Assembly: GCF_019931575.1 (NCBI RefSeq) | Contig: NZ_CP082923.1 | Coordinates: 1,984,001-2,048,000 of the forward strand | DNA from: Caulobacter segnis | GTDB taxonomy: Bacteria > Pseudomonadota > Alphaproteobacteria > Caulobacterales > Caulobacteraceae | Direction: 5' to 3' | DNA: 64,000 nucleotides | Shown: piece by piece, positions 33,390 to 41,945 of the stretch | Layout: the number at the start of each line of letters is the position of its first letter | Position numbering within the stretch: the first letter of the stretch is position 1 | Program-made: the position numbers and the translations under genes | Notes under the pieces: generated by a model | What the model was told of the DNA's origin: nothing | Database searches by the model: none | The model's input: the letters and a program-made list of their open reading frames with translations, nothing else

Positions 33390-33422
33390 AGGCCTCCGCC
33401 GGGGGACCGGCGGAGGCCTTTT
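33390..33422 (+). terminator. Rho-independent terminator after the 41-residue gene
   Basis: An 11-bp perfect stem AGGCCTCCGCC/GGCGGAGGCCT with an eight-base loop, followed by TTTTA. Confidence 0.9.
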
Positions 33423-33430
33423 ATTCGCTT

Positions 33431-33543
33431 GGAGCCTGTCTGGTTTAGATGGATCATCTAAACCAGATAAGCAGGCTCTATCTTCGAGCATTTAGAGCGC
33501 GCCGGGCGGGGTAACCGCGCGCACTTAACCCTGGCGCGCTCTA
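33431..33543. repeat. two adjacent inverted-repeat units, probably a dispersed intergenic element
   Basis: Unit one: TGGTTTAGAT/ATCTAAACCA (33441-33450, 33456-33465) nested within GAGCCTG/CAGGCTC arms (33433-33439, 33471-33477). Unit two: TAGAGCGCGCC/GGCGCGCTCTA (33493-33503, 33533-33543), 11-bp perfect arms around 29 bases. No gene lies here. The layout resembles the intergenic hairpin repeats reported for Caulobacter genomes. Confidence 0.6.
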
Positions 33544-33555
33544 GTCGAGAAGGTC

Positions 33556-33882
33556 TCAGCTCTTCGGCTTGGCGGCCGTGTTGCACTCGGCGATGGCCGC
33601 GTCCTCAAGCGGCTCGCCGCGGTAGTTGAACGCGCTCAGCTCGCCCAACTGGCCGGCCAGCTTGCGGCAGGCGCGGGCCACGGGCAGGGCCCGGACCTTG
33701 GTGGCGGTGCAGACGTCGGCCTTGCAGCGCCAGACCGAACCGTCCTGGATGAAGTGGTCCGTCGAGACGGGGGTCTTCAGCTTCAGCCAGGCGCCTTCGG
33801 TTTCGGCGGCGAAGGCGGGGCTGGCGAACGAGCCAGCCGTAAGGGCGCAGGCCAACAGGCCCGCGAAAGCAGCGGTACGCAT
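33556..33882 (-). CDS. small exported cysteine-containing protein
   Basis: This 108-residue exported protein has a signal peptide ending at PAFAA (about residue 25). The mature part has WRCKADVCTATKVRALPVARACRKL and a late AECNTA, giving four cysteines likely to form two disulfides. The text looks like a family of short secreted proteins common in Caulobacterales. Function is unknown. Confidence 0.7.
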   Translation of the reverse strand: MRTAAFAGLLACALTAGSFASPAFAAETEGAWLKLKTPVSTDHFIQDGSVWRCKADVCTATKVRALPVARACRKLAGQLGELSAFNYRGEPLEDAAIAECNTAAKPKS

Positions 33883-33984
33883 TTCCTTGGTCTCCTATCC
33901 CCGCGCCGGATGGGAGTTCCGGCGCATGAGCATGCGGTCTCGAGCGGCCGCGAAGCTCATGGCATAGTGCGTCTTTTTTGAAAA

Positions 33985-34593
33985 CTAAGTCAACCGCCGA
34001 AGCGCGGCCGGAGCGCCTGTCTGGTAGATTTCTTCGTCCCAGGCCAGCAGGGCGGGAGTGACGTCTTGCGCCTTCTCGACCGACCGCCAGGCATCCGCCA
34101 GACTGGGCGGGGTCAGGCCCCGCTCGATCGTGTGGTGAATCAGGGCGAAGAAGGGGTCCCAGAAGCCGCCGGGGTTATGGAACACAATCGGCTTCTGGTG
34201 AAGATCTAAACGGCGCCAAGATAGCAATTCGACGATCTCTTCCAGCGTGCCGATGCCGCCGGGCAGCACGACGAAGGCGTCCGAGCGTTCGAACATCATC
34301 ATCTTCCGCTCGTGCATGTTGTCGACGATCACCGTCTCGACGTCGTCGAACGGCTGCTCGCGGCCGCGCAGGAAGGTGGGGATAATGCCCAGCACCGCGC
34401 CGCCGGCCGAGTGGGCGCCGCGCGCGGCCGCGCCCATCAGGCCCACGCCGCCGCCGCCGTAGATCAGCTTGAGGCCCGCGCGGGCGAAGCTCTCGCCGAT
34501 CGCGTAGGCGTCGGTGATGTAGCCGGGGTCGGCGTCATTGGACGATCCGCAATAGACGCAGACGGACGCCTGGCGGCTGGACTCGTCGGGCAT
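33985..34593 (-). CDS. LOG-family (TIGR00730) nucleotide phosphoribohydrolase
   Basis: This 202-residue Rossmann-fold protein has the LOG signature PGGIGTLEE and an earlier GGGGVGLMGAAARGA loop. LOG enzymes release free base from cytokinin riboside monophosphates or AMP. ATG 34593 (MPDESSRQ) is chosen over an in-frame start 15 bases upstream. A GC hairpin lies in the leader (34615-34640). In this organism it may act on adenosine monophosphate rather than plant cytokinin. Confidence 0.87.
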   Translation of the reverse strand: MPDESSRQASVCVYCGSSNDADPGYITDAYAIGESFARAGLKLIYGGGGVGLMGAAARGAHSAGGAVLGIIPTFLRGREQPFDDVETVIVDNMHERKMMMFERSDAFVVLPGGIGTLEEIVELLSWRRLDLHQKPIVFHNPGGFWDPFFALIHHTIERGLTPPSLADAWRSVEKAQDVTPALLAWDEEIYQTGAPAALRRLT

Positions 34594-34614
34594 CGTCGTC
34601 CACTCCACAAAGAA

Positions 34615-34640
34615 GAAGGCGCGCGGTCTCGCGCGCCTTC
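34615..34640. other. strong GC hairpin between divergent genes
   Basis: GAAGGCGCGCG (34615-34625) pairs perfectly with CGCGCGCCTTC (34630-34640) around four bases. On the minus strand it is followed by TTCTTCTTT, so it could act as an attenuator ahead of the LOG gene. Confidence 0.5.
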
Positions 34641-34664
34641 GAGATGTTCCTATCTTGAGACCAC

Positions 34665-35501
34665 ATGATCAGGATTCGCTTCCGGGCTTTCAAGTCATCG
34701 ATCTTCCCCCTGGGTTTGGCCCCCTTGGGTCTCGCCATGGGGCTGGCCGCCGGTCTGCTGACCGCGTGCGGCCCCAGCGCGCCTGTCGCGCCCGACAAGG
34801 CCGACGCGCCCGACAGCGCCGAGGCGGGCTATGTGGCGCCGCCGACCCTGGAGGGCGCGCGCCGGACGGCGAACGGGATCTCGCTGTCGGGCAAGGGGGC
34901 GCCGGACTCCGATCTGCGCCTGGGTTCGCCGACCGGCGAGGTGGTGATGGGCCGGGCCGACGGGTTTGGCCAATGGAACGCCACCGTGCCGACCGAGCCT
35001 GGCGTACGCCTGTTCGGCCTGTCGACCATCCATGAAGGCCGGACCGTCCAGGCCGAGGGCTATGTGATGGTGACCGAGGACGGCGAGGTCGCCCTCCTGC
35101 GGGCAGGCGCCGGCGCGCGTCGCCTGGCGGCCGAATCCTCGTCGCCCCGCATCCTGGCCGTCGATGTCGACCGCGAGGGCGGGGCGGTGGTCTCGGGCGT
35201 GGCCGCGCCGGGCGCCGGTCTCAATGTCCGCGTCGACCGCATCACGCGCGGCGGCGGCCGGGCCGACGACAGCGGGCATTTCTTCATCTCGCTGACCGGC
35301 CTGCTGTCGACCGGCAACCACGATATTCAGGTCGCGGGCGAGGGCGGCGAGAACGCCGTTTCGATCGCGACCTCGCCGGCCGCGCCCCTGACCTACGGAC
35401 CCGTCCGCGCCGATCGCGCGCCGATGGGCTGGCGCATCGACTGGATGACGCCGGGCGGCGGTGTCCAGACCACCCTCCTGATCGGCGGCGCGACGCGATG
35501 A
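34665..35501 (+). CDS. exported lipoprotein of unknown function
   Basis: This 278-residue protein has a long hydrophobic signal with a lipobox-like LLTAC (Cys35). The mature part has two similar beta-rich segments (LRLGSPTGEVVMGRADGFGQWNATVP cut at its middle; and GAGLNVRVDRI...DDSGHFFISLTGLL), like repeated Ig-like or carboxypeptidase-regulatory-type modules. The stop overlaps the start of the ABC exporter (ATGA), so they are coupled and may act together in the envelope. Confidence 0.65.
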   Translation: MIRIRFRAFKSSIFPLGLAPLGLAMGLAAGLLTACGPSAPVAPDKADAPDSAEAGYVAPPTLEGARRTANGISLSGKGAPDSDLRLGSPTGEVVMGRADGFGQWNATVPTEPGVRLFGLSTIHEGRTVQAEGYVMVTEDGEVALLRAGAGARRLAAESSSPRILAVDVDREGGAVVSGVAAPGAGLNVRVDRITRGGGRADDSGHFFISLTGLLSTGNHDIQVAGEGGENAVSIATSPAAPLTYGPVRADRAPMGWRIDWMTPGGGVQTTLLIGGATR

Positions 35502-37363
35502 GGGGCATGGGCGGACCGCCGCCGGCCGGCCGCGCCGCCGTCTCGGGCGCGATCGCGGGAAGCGATCAGCCGGTGCGGTTCTGGCGGGCCATGAGCGACC
35601 TGTTCCAGCTGGTGCTGCGCTCCAAGGCGCCGGGGCTGCGCTGGCGCGTGACTGTGGCCCTGATCCTGACCCTGTCGGGCAAGGCGCTGGGCGTCCTGGC
35701 GCCGCTGATGCTGGGCAAGGCGGTCAACCAGCTGTCGGCCGGGCAGGGCGCGGCGGCGGCCGTCACCTGGGCCTTCGCCGGCCTCGCCATCGGCTGGGCG
35801 CTGATCCGCTTCATCTCCGCCGCCGCGCCGCAAGCGCGCGACACCATTTTCACGCCCGTGGCCCAGGCGGCCCAGACCCGGGCGGCGGTCGAGACCTTCT
35901 CCCACGCCCTGTCCCTGTCGATCGACTACCACCAGTCCAAGCGCACCGGCGCGCTGTCGCGGACGATCGACCGGGGCGCGCGGTCGATGGACTTCCTGCT
36001 GCGCAGCCTGGTCTTCAACCTGGCGCCGACCGGCGTCGAGCTGGTCATGGCGGCCGTAGTGCTGGCCAAGGCCTATGACTGGCGGTTCGCGGCCGTGGCC
36101 CTGGCGACCGTGGCGATCTACGGCTACCTGACCTTCGCCATCTCGGACTGGCGCATCGGCCATCGGCGCGCCCTGAACGAGGCCGACGCGGAAGCCGCCG
36201 GCAGGGCGGTCGACGCCCTCCTGAACTACGAGACCGTCAAGTCGTTCGGCGGCGAGGAACGCGCCGTGGCGGGCTATGGCCACGCCCTGGACCTGTACGG
36301 CGAGGCCCAGATCAAGGCGACAAACTCGCTGAACTTCCTGAACCTGGTCCAGTCGGCGGTGATGAGCGTGGGCCTGGGCGCGATGGCCGTCCTGGCGGGC
36401 GCGGAGGCGGCGGCTGGGCGGATCGGCCCTGGCGACGTCACCGCCGCCGTGCTGATCCTGATCAACCTCTATGCCCCACTGAACATCCTGGGCTTCGCCT
36501 ATCGCGAGATCCGCCAATCGCTGATCGACATGGAGTCGATGCTGGAGCTGCGCCGGCAGACCGCCGATGTCGCCGACGCGCCGGACGCCCGCGACCTGCC
36601 GCCATGCGCCGACCAGCGCGGCGGGGCGGTGACGTTCGAGGGCGTGTCGTTCCGCCATGGCGCGCGCTCGGAAGGTCTGTCGGACGTCTCGCTGGCTGTC
36701 GCGCCGGGAACGACGGTGGCCATTGTCGGCCCCTCGGGCGCGGGCAAGACCACGCTGGTGCGCCTGGCCCTGCGGATGATCGACCCCCAGGCCGGGCGCG
36801 TGACGCTGGACGGCCACGACCTGCGCGACCTGAAGCAGGCCTCGCTGCGGCGGGCGGTGGCGCTGGTGCCGCAGGACGTGGCGCTGTTCAATGACACCCT
36901 GGCGGCCAACATCGCCTTCGCCCGTCCCGACGCCACCGAGGGCGATGTGTGGGCGGCGGCCGAGGCGGCCGAGCTGGGCGATTTCATCCGCAACCTGCCC
37001 GAGGGCATGGCGACCAAGGTCGGCGAGCGGGGCCTGAAGCTCTCCGGCGGCGAGCGCCAGCGGGTCGGCATCGCCCGGGCCCTGCTGGCCGAGCCGCGCG
37101 TGCTGATCCTGGACGAGGCGACCAGCGCCCTGGACAGCCGCACCGAGGCGGCGATCCAGGCCACGCTGCGCAAGGCCAGGGCGGGGCGCACGACCCTGGT
37201 TGTGGCCCACCGCCTCTCGACCATCGCCGACGCCGACGAGATCGTCGTGCTGCGCCGGGGCAAGATCGTCGAGCGCGGCCGTCATGAGGCCCTGCTGGAC
37301 GCCGGCGGCGAGTACGCGGCCCTGTGGCGTCGCCAGACGCGGGAGCGCGAGCCCGCCGTTTAG
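35498..37363 (+). CDS. Atm1/HMT1-type ABC exporter (fused membrane and ATPase domains)
   Basis: This 621-residue half transporter has six transmembrane helices (about residues 45-340), Walker A GPSGAGKTT, signature LSGGERQRVGIARALL, Walker B VLILDEATSALD and the H-loop VAHRLSTI. The intracellular block SIDYHQSKRTGALSRTIDRG is characteristic of the Atm1 group, which exports glutathione (poly)sulfide and metal-glutathione complexes. It is translationally coupled to the preceding lipoprotein gene. It could support heavy-metal tolerance or cytosolic sulfur export. Confidence 0.85.
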   Translation: MRGMGGPPPAGRAAVSGAIAGSDQPVRFWRAMSDLFQLVLRSKAPGLRWRVTVALILTLSGKALGVLAPLMLGKAVNQLSAGQGAAAAVTWAFAGLAIGWALIRFISAAAPQARDTIFTPVAQAAQTRAAVETFSHALSLSIDYHQSKRTGALSRTIDRGARSMDFLLRSLVFNLAPTGVELVMAAVVLAKAYDWRFAAVALATVAIYGYLTFAISDWRIGHRRALNEADAEAAGRAVDALLNYETVKSFGGEERAVAGYGHALDLYGEAQIKATNSLNFLNLVQSAVMSVGLGAMAVLAGAEAAAGRIGPGDVTAAVLILINLYAPLNILGFAYREIRQSLIDMESMLELRRQTADVADAPDARDLPPCADQRGGAVTFEGVSFRHGARSEGLSDVSLAVAPGTTVAIVGPSGAGKTTLVRLALRMIDPQAGRVTLDGHDLRDLKQASLRRAVALVPQDVALFNDTLAANIAFARPDATEGDVWAAAEAAELGDFIRNLPEGMATKVGERGLKLSGGERQRVGIARALLAEPRVLILDEATSALDSRTEAAIQATLRKARAGRTTLVVAHRLSTIADADEIVVLRRGKIVERGRHEALLDAGGEYAALWRRQTREREPAV

Positions 37364-37428
37364 TGGGTTTCGCCGCCCGCGAGGCAGGGTCTATATCCGC
37401 CCCTGAACCTGGCCGAAGGAGTTCCGTC

Positions 37429-37866
37429 TTGCGCTATCTGCACACCATGGTCCGCGTCCGCGATCTGGACGCCTCGCTACGGTTCTACTGCGACGGCCTG
37501 GGGCTCCAGGAAGCCTACCGCATGGAGAATGAGAAGGGCCGCTTCACCCTGGTCTTCCTGGCCGCTCCCGAAGACGTCGAGCTGGCCAAGGAGCGCAAGG
37601 CGCCGCTGGTCGAGCTGACCTTCAACTGGGACGACGAAGAGTATCAGGGCGGCCGCAACTTCGGCCACCTGGCCTATCGCGTCGACGACATCTACGAGAC
37701 CTGCCAGCGCCTGATGGACATGGGCGTGACGATCAACCGTCCGCCACGCGACGGTCACATGGCGTTCGTGCGCTCGCCGGACGGCATTTCGGTGGAGCTG
37801 TTGCAGGACGGCAGCCTGCCGGCCGCCGAGCCGTGGGCCTCGATGCCCAACACGGGCGCCTGGTAG
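37429..37866 (+). CDS. gloA: lactoylglutathione lyase (glyoxalase I)
   Basis: This 145-residue enzyme has the four metal ligands His5, Glu62, His80 and Glu123, matching His5/Glu56/His74/Glu122 of E. coli GlxI. It converts the methylglyoxal-glutathione hemithioacetal to S-lactoylglutathione. The start is TTG 37429 because the family begins MRYLHTM and AAGGAG lies eight bases upstream; no ATG fits. Confidence 0.9.
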   Translation: MRYLHTMVRVRDLDASLRFYCDGLGLQEAYRMENEKGRFTLVFLAAPEDVELAKERKAPLVELTFNWDDEEYQGGRNFGHLAYRVDDIYETCQRLMDMGVTINRPPRDGHMAFVRSPDGISVELLQDGSLPAAEPWASMPNTGAW

Positions 37867-37869
37867 GTC

Positions 37870-38286
37870 TTAGACCAGCCTGATGCGGGCCAGTTCCTGC
37901 AGGCGTCGCGCCGGGGCGTCGGAGATGGCGGCCCAGATCACCCGCGCCAGTTCGATCCGGTAGGCGGTGGCGTAGCCGGTGACGAACGGCGAGCGGGCGC
38001 CGGCCGTCTCCTTGTTCATCGCCTCAACCAGGGCCTGGCGCACATTGCGCGCCTGGGCGTCGTAGGAGCGTCCGGGCGCGGCGATCCTGCGGTCGATCTC
38101 CATGCCGGCATGGATGGCGGTCGCGACCAGGGCGGGGAGGGCGGAGAAGTCCGCATTGGCCACCGTGCGCATCAGGAAGCTGGGTTTGGTGGTGTCGGCG
38201 CCGATCTTCTCGTCGGTCAGCTCGAACTCCATCGCCGCCACGACGCGCTTCAAGGTTTCGGGCCAGTGATCGTCAGCGGTTGTCAT
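37870..38286 (-). CDS. conserved cytoplasmic protein of unknown function
   Basis: This 138-residue protein has no signal peptide and no recognised domain. It is mostly helical with many Ala and Arg and a tail RRLQELARIRLV. It converges on gloA with only three bases between the stops. Confidence 0.55.
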   Translation of the reverse strand: MTTADDHWPETLKRVVAAMEFELTDEKIGADTTKPSFLMRTVANADFSALPALVATAIHAGMEIDRRIAAPGRSYDAQARNVRQALVEAMNKETAGARSPFVTGYATAYRIELARVIWAAISDAPARRLQELARIRLV

Positions 38287-38448
38287 TCCAGTTCCCCCGG
38301 GGCGCTCCGATAGCGGGGTTCGACGGGATGGAAAAGGCGATACCGGACACTGTCACCTATTTTGGGGGCAGGCGCGCTCTGGAAAATGCCGCCCCGAGAC
38401 GCCAAATCCCCACGGCTCCGTTGGTGGAGCTCATGATGAGGCCCCCGC

Positions 38449-39153
38449 ATGTCGGATCTGTCCGCTTTCCCGATCACCCAGCGCTGGCCGGCCCAGCATC
38501 CCGACAGGATCCAGCTCTATTCGCTGCCGACGCCCAACGGGGTGAAGGTGTCGATCATGCTGGAGGAGACGGGACTGCCGTACGAGCCGCACACGATCGA
38601 CATCGGCAAGGACGATACCTGGGGGCCAGAGTTCCTGTCCCTGAACCCCAACGGCAAGATCCCGGCGATCATCGATCCCGACGGCCCGGGCGGCAAGCCG
38701 CTGGGCCTGTTCGAGTCGGGCGCGATCCTCGTCTACCTCGCCGAGAAGACGGGCAAGTTCATCCCCGCCGATCCGGCCGCGCGCTACGAGACCCTGCAAT
38801 GGGTCTTCTTCCAGATGGCCGCCATCGGCCCGATGTTCGGCCAGCTCGGCTTCTTCCATAAGTTCGCGGGTCGGGAATACGAGGACAAGCGGCCGCTGCA
38901 GCGCTACGTGACGGAGTCCAAGCGCCTGCTGGGCGTTCTGGAGGGCCGTCTGGCCGATCGTCCGTGGATCATGGGCGAGGACTACACGATCGCCGACATC
39001 GCCAGCCTGGGCTGGGTGCGCAATCTCGTCGGCTTCTACGGCGCGGGTGAACTCGTGGACTGGGCCTCGCTCAAGCACGTGCCGCGCTGGCTGGAAGCGG
39101 GGCTGGCCCGCCCGGCCGTTCAGCGCGGTCTGGAGATCCCCAAGCGCCCCTGA
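38449..39153 (+). CDS. YghU-type glutathione S-transferase
   Basis: This 234-residue protein has an N-terminal thioredoxin-like fold with TPNGVKVSIMLEETGLPYEPHTIDI cut at its middle, SLNPNGKIPAI, and FESGAILVYLAEKTGKFIP, then an all-helical C-domain with TIADIA. This is the Nu/YghU class, which has disulfide-bond reductase activity with glutathione. A CtrA-like box and a terminator follow within 150 bp. Confidence 0.85.
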   Translation: MSDLSAFPITQRWPAQHPDRIQLYSLPTPNGVKVSIMLEETGLPYEPHTIDIGKDDTWGPEFLSLNPNGKIPAIIDPDGPGGKPLGLFESGAILVYLAEKTGKFIPADPAARYETLQWVFFQMAAIGPMFGQLGFFHKFAGREYEDKRPLQRYVTESKRLLGVLEGRLADRPWIMGEDYTIADIASLGWVRNLVGFYGAGELVDWASLKHVPRWLEAGLARPAVQRGLEIPKRP

Positions 39154-39199
39154 ACCGAGGGGTGCGGCGCCTGCGACCAATTGGCCAGGACGTTAAGAA

Positions 39200-39215
39200 T
39201 TAAGGTCTGATTAAC
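39200..39215. promoter_or_regulatory. perfect CtrA-type binding box
   Basis: TTAA-N7-TTAAC is matched exactly (TTAA 39200-39203, seven bases, TTAAC 39211-39215) in a high-GC chromosome where it is rare by chance. It lies after the glutathione-transferase stop and about 60 bp before a terminator. CtrA is the Caulobacter cell-cycle master regulator. Confidence 0.6.
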
Positions 39216-39275
39216 CATGATGGCCCGATTTTGCGGGCGTCTTCTTTTGAAGGCACCCCACCATCACTGACTTCC

Positions 39276-39307
39276 ACAGCCCGGCCGCAAGCCGGGCTGT
39301 TTTTTTG
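39276..39307 (+). terminator. strong Rho-independent terminator
   Basis: ACAGCCCGGC (39276-39285) and GCCGGGCTGT (39291-39300) pair perfectly around CGCAA, followed by a run of Ts. It ends the glutathione-transferase transcript or a short RNA started near the CtrA box. Confidence 0.9.
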
Positions 39308-39372
39308 GAATTAGGCGCTTGCATCGGCGGGGCGAGGCGGCTATCACGCGGCCTCTTCTGAGAGCGACCTGT

Positions 39373-39447
39373 TCCGCGGTAGCTCAGTGGTAGAGCAGCC
39401 GGCTGTTAACCGGCTGGTCGTAGGTTCGAATCCTACCCGCGGAGCCA
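39373..39447 (+). tRNA. tRNA-Asn (GTT), copy 1
   Basis: Acceptor stem TCCGCGG/CCGCGGA, D-loop AGCTCAGTGGTAGAGC, anticodon loop CTGTTAA with anticodon GTT, T-arm GGTTCGAATCC and an encoded CCA end. Confidence 0.95.
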
Positions 39448-39604
39448 CTCGTTTCTTCTGTTCGCTCAGAAGCTTCATAGCATTTCTGACTCGGCGTTTG
39501 GCGGATCACGGCCGCGCGCTTTTGACCCAAGTGTCGACGACGACGCGGCTTGCATCGACTCGCGGCGGCGGCTATCACCCGGCCTCTTCTTGAGAGCGAC
39601 CTGT

Positions 39605-39679
39605 TCCGCGGTAGCTCAGTGGTAGAGCAGCCGGCTGTTAACCGGCTGGTCGTAGGTTCGAATCCTACCCGCGGAGCCA
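39605..39679 (+). tRNA. tRNA-Asn (GTT), copy 2
   Basis: Identical in sequence to the first copy (75 bases, anticodon GTT, encoded CCA), 232 bp downstream, with a similar 5' flank. Confidence 0.95.
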
Positions 39680-39762
39680 CTCTTCTTCAGACCCGCGCCA
39701 GGCTTTTGCGATCTTCGCAAGTCGAGGCCCGCTCGAAGACTTTTCCAGACCTTGGCTAGACC

Positions 39763-41925
39763 TTAGTCCCACGAGGGCTTCGCGCGGATGATCAGCGGTA
39801 CGTCGCCTTCCGCGCGGACCGCGACCCGTTCACCCTGGCGTTCGAAGATCAGGTCCACGGCCGCCGCGCCCACGCGGAGATGTTCGACGCGCAGGCGGTC
39901 GATGCCGATCGGCAGGCGCGGATCCACCAGCGCGATCTCGCCGCGATTGGCGTCGATCGTGATGCCCAGGCACGCCTGCAGCATCATGAACACCGAGCCG
40001 GCCGCCCAGGCCTGGGGCAGGCAGGCGACCGGATAGGCCACCGGCGGCTCGCCAGGTGAGCGGGGGAAGCCGCAGAACAGCTCAGGCAGGCGCATGCCCA
40101 TGCGGCTGGCGGTCTCGAAGAGGTCCGCCGTCAGCTTCACCACCCCGTCGCGCTCGCCGTACCTCGACAGGCCCATCACACACAGGGCGGTGTCGTGCGG
40201 CCAGACCGAACCGTTGTGGTAGCTGATCGGATTGAACCGCGCCTCGCCGGTGGCCAGGGTGCGCACGCCCCAGCCCGAGTTGAAGTTCGGCGCCAGCAGT
40301 TGATCGCTGACCTTGCGAGCCCTTTCGGGCGAGGGCAGGCCGCAGAACAGCAGGTGACCTGGATTGGACGACAGCACCCGGCACAGCTGGCCCTGGCCGT
40401 CGATGGCGATGCCGTAGAAGCCTCGCTCTTCCATCCAGAACAGCGTCTCGACCTTCTCGCGCAGCCGCTCGGCCTTCTGGCGCCAGATCGCCGCCTGGCC
40501 GATCTCACCCCGGCGCTCGGCCAGGCGCGCCATGCCGCGATAGGCCGCGAAGGCGTAGCCCTGCACCTCAACCAGGGCGATCGGCCCGGAAGGGTAGCGG
40601 CCGTCCGCGTGGAAAACGGAGTCCTCGCTGTCCTTCCAGCCCTGGTTCGAAAGGCCGCTGTCCTGGCCCCGGGCGTAGTCGATCAGGCCGTCGCCGTCGC
40701 TGTCGCCGTCGTTCTCGATCCAGTGCATGGCCCGCTCCAGCGCCGGCCACAGCTCGTCGATCAGCTTGTCGTCGCCGGTGCGAGCCTGGTAGGCGCCGGC
40801 CAGGGCCACGAACAGCGGCGTGGTGTCGACCCCGCCGTAGTAGCGGCCGAACGGCACCTCGCCCATGGCCGGCATCTCGCCCTTGCGGGTCTCGTGCATG
40901 ATCTTGCCGGGGGCGCTGTCGCGGAAGGTGGAGCGCTCCTCGGCCTGATGGGCGGCCAGGTATCGGAGCACGCCGCGCGCCAGCGAGGGCTCGAACCACA
41001 GGATCTGCCAGGCGGTGATGATCGCGTCGCGGCCGAAGGCGGTCGAGAACCACGGGATGCCGGCATAGGGATAGGGGCCGGTCTCCATCCGGGTGGTCAG
41101 CAGGGCCAGGTCCGAGCGCGATTTGCCCAGCCACTCGTTGAACAGGCGGCCCGAGCTGTTCAGGCGCGCGCCGTGCCGGCGACGCGAGCGCATGTCCCAG
41201 CGCGCCCGGGCGGCGGCGTCGCGAAAGCGTTCGCGGCTGGGCGTGTGGCCGTCGGTGATGCCGATCTCGATATAAAGCTCCGTCTCGCCCTCGGCGTGCA
41301 GCGAGAACATGAACTCGGCCTTGTGCGGCGAGAGCCGGAACGGCGCGTCCGAGAACGCGATGAACGAGGCGCGCTCGACCCCGTCCAGGCCGATATAGCT
41401 GTAGCCCGCGCGCCGCCCGTCGACATGGGGCGGGCCCTTCACGCCGCGTTTGGCGCGATGGGTGCCGCGCACCTCGAACATGTCGCGGAAGTCGGCGTCG
41501 AACTCGATGGCCATCGGCAGCAGCACGGTGTCGCGGCTGTAGTTGACGCAACGAATGCGCTCGTACAGCCGCTCGCCCCACAGGAAGCGCTTGCGCTCGA
41601 TATGCAGCACGCCCGGCGGCCCCATCGGCCCGCCTGGAAAGGGCAGGGCCTGATTGGTGCTGTTGCAGGTGAAGAAGACGTTGTCGTGCGCGACGGCCGC
41701 CGACAGCAGCGACGGCGCCCGGCCGCCCAGGCTCAGGCGATAGAACGACAGGATGCGGGTGTCGTTGTGAAAGAGGCCGTCGCCCTGACCCGCGATGTCG
41801 CCGAACTGGTCGGCGACGATGAAGGTGTCCTTGTCCTTGAGGGCGTAGAGATTCTGCGGCGCGCGGACTTCCGCCGTCACGCCGTAGTCGACCGGTGCGT
41901 CCAGCGCCGGCGCGAGATTCTCCAT
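39763..41925 (-). CDS. amylo-alpha-1,6-glucosidase / glycogen-debranching family protein
   Basis: This 720-residue protein has an N-terminal debranching-type beta domain (about residues 30-250) and a C-terminal alpha/alpha6-barrel of the GH15/GDE clan with WFSTAFGRDAIITAWQ, DTTPLFVALAGAY and the late catalytic region NPISYHNGSVWPHDTAL. It trims alpha-1,6 branches or acts on a related glucan. AAAGGAGG precedes ATG 41925. A glycosyltransferase gene starts its transcript upstream, 20 bp away, so the two are one operon. Confidence 0.85.
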   Translation of the reverse strand: MENLAPALDAPVDYGVTAEVRAPQNLYALKDKDTFIVADQFGDIAGQGDGLFHNDTRILSFYRLSLGGRAPSLLSAAVAHDNVFFTCNSTNQALPFPGGPMGPPGVLHIERKRFLWGERLYERIRCVNYSRDTVLLPMAIEFDADFRDMFEVRGTHRAKRGVKGPPHVDGRRAGYSYIGLDGVERASFIAFSDAPFRLSPHKAEFMFSLHAEGETELYIEIGITDGHTPSRERFRDAAARARWDMRSRRRHGARLNSSGRLFNEWLGKSRSDLALLTTRMETGPYPYAGIPWFSTAFGRDAIITAWQILWFEPSLARGVLRYLAAHQAEERSTFRDSAPGKIMHETRKGEMPAMGEVPFGRYYGGVDTTPLFVALAGAYQARTGDDKLIDELWPALERAMHWIENDGDSDGDGLIDYARGQDSGLSNQGWKDSEDSVFHADGRYPSGPIALVEVQGYAFAAYRGMARLAERRGEIGQAAIWRQKAERLREKVETLFWMEERGFYGIAIDGQGQLCRVLSSNPGHLLFCGLPSPERARKVSDQLLAPNFNSGWGVRTLATGEARFNPISYHNGSVWPHDTALCVMGLSRYGERDGVVKLTADLFETASRMGMRLPELFCGFPRSPGEPPVAYPVACLPQAWAAGSVFMMLQACLGITIDANRGEIALVDPRLPIGIDRLRVEHLRVGAAAVDLIFERQGERVAVRAEGDVPLIIRAKPSWD

Positions 41926-41945
41926 GGCCCCTCCTTTGGTGTCGT

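Larger units (their letters stand above)
39317..39682 (+). repeat. direct duplication of a tRNA-Asn unit
   Basis: About 135 bp recur at an offset of 230-232 bp (39317-39450 and 39547-39682). Each unit holds a 5' flank (GCTTGCATCG ... GGCTATCAC ... GAGAGCGACCTGT) and an entire tRNA-Asn. The flanks differ at several bases but the tRNAs are the same. Confidence 0.85.
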
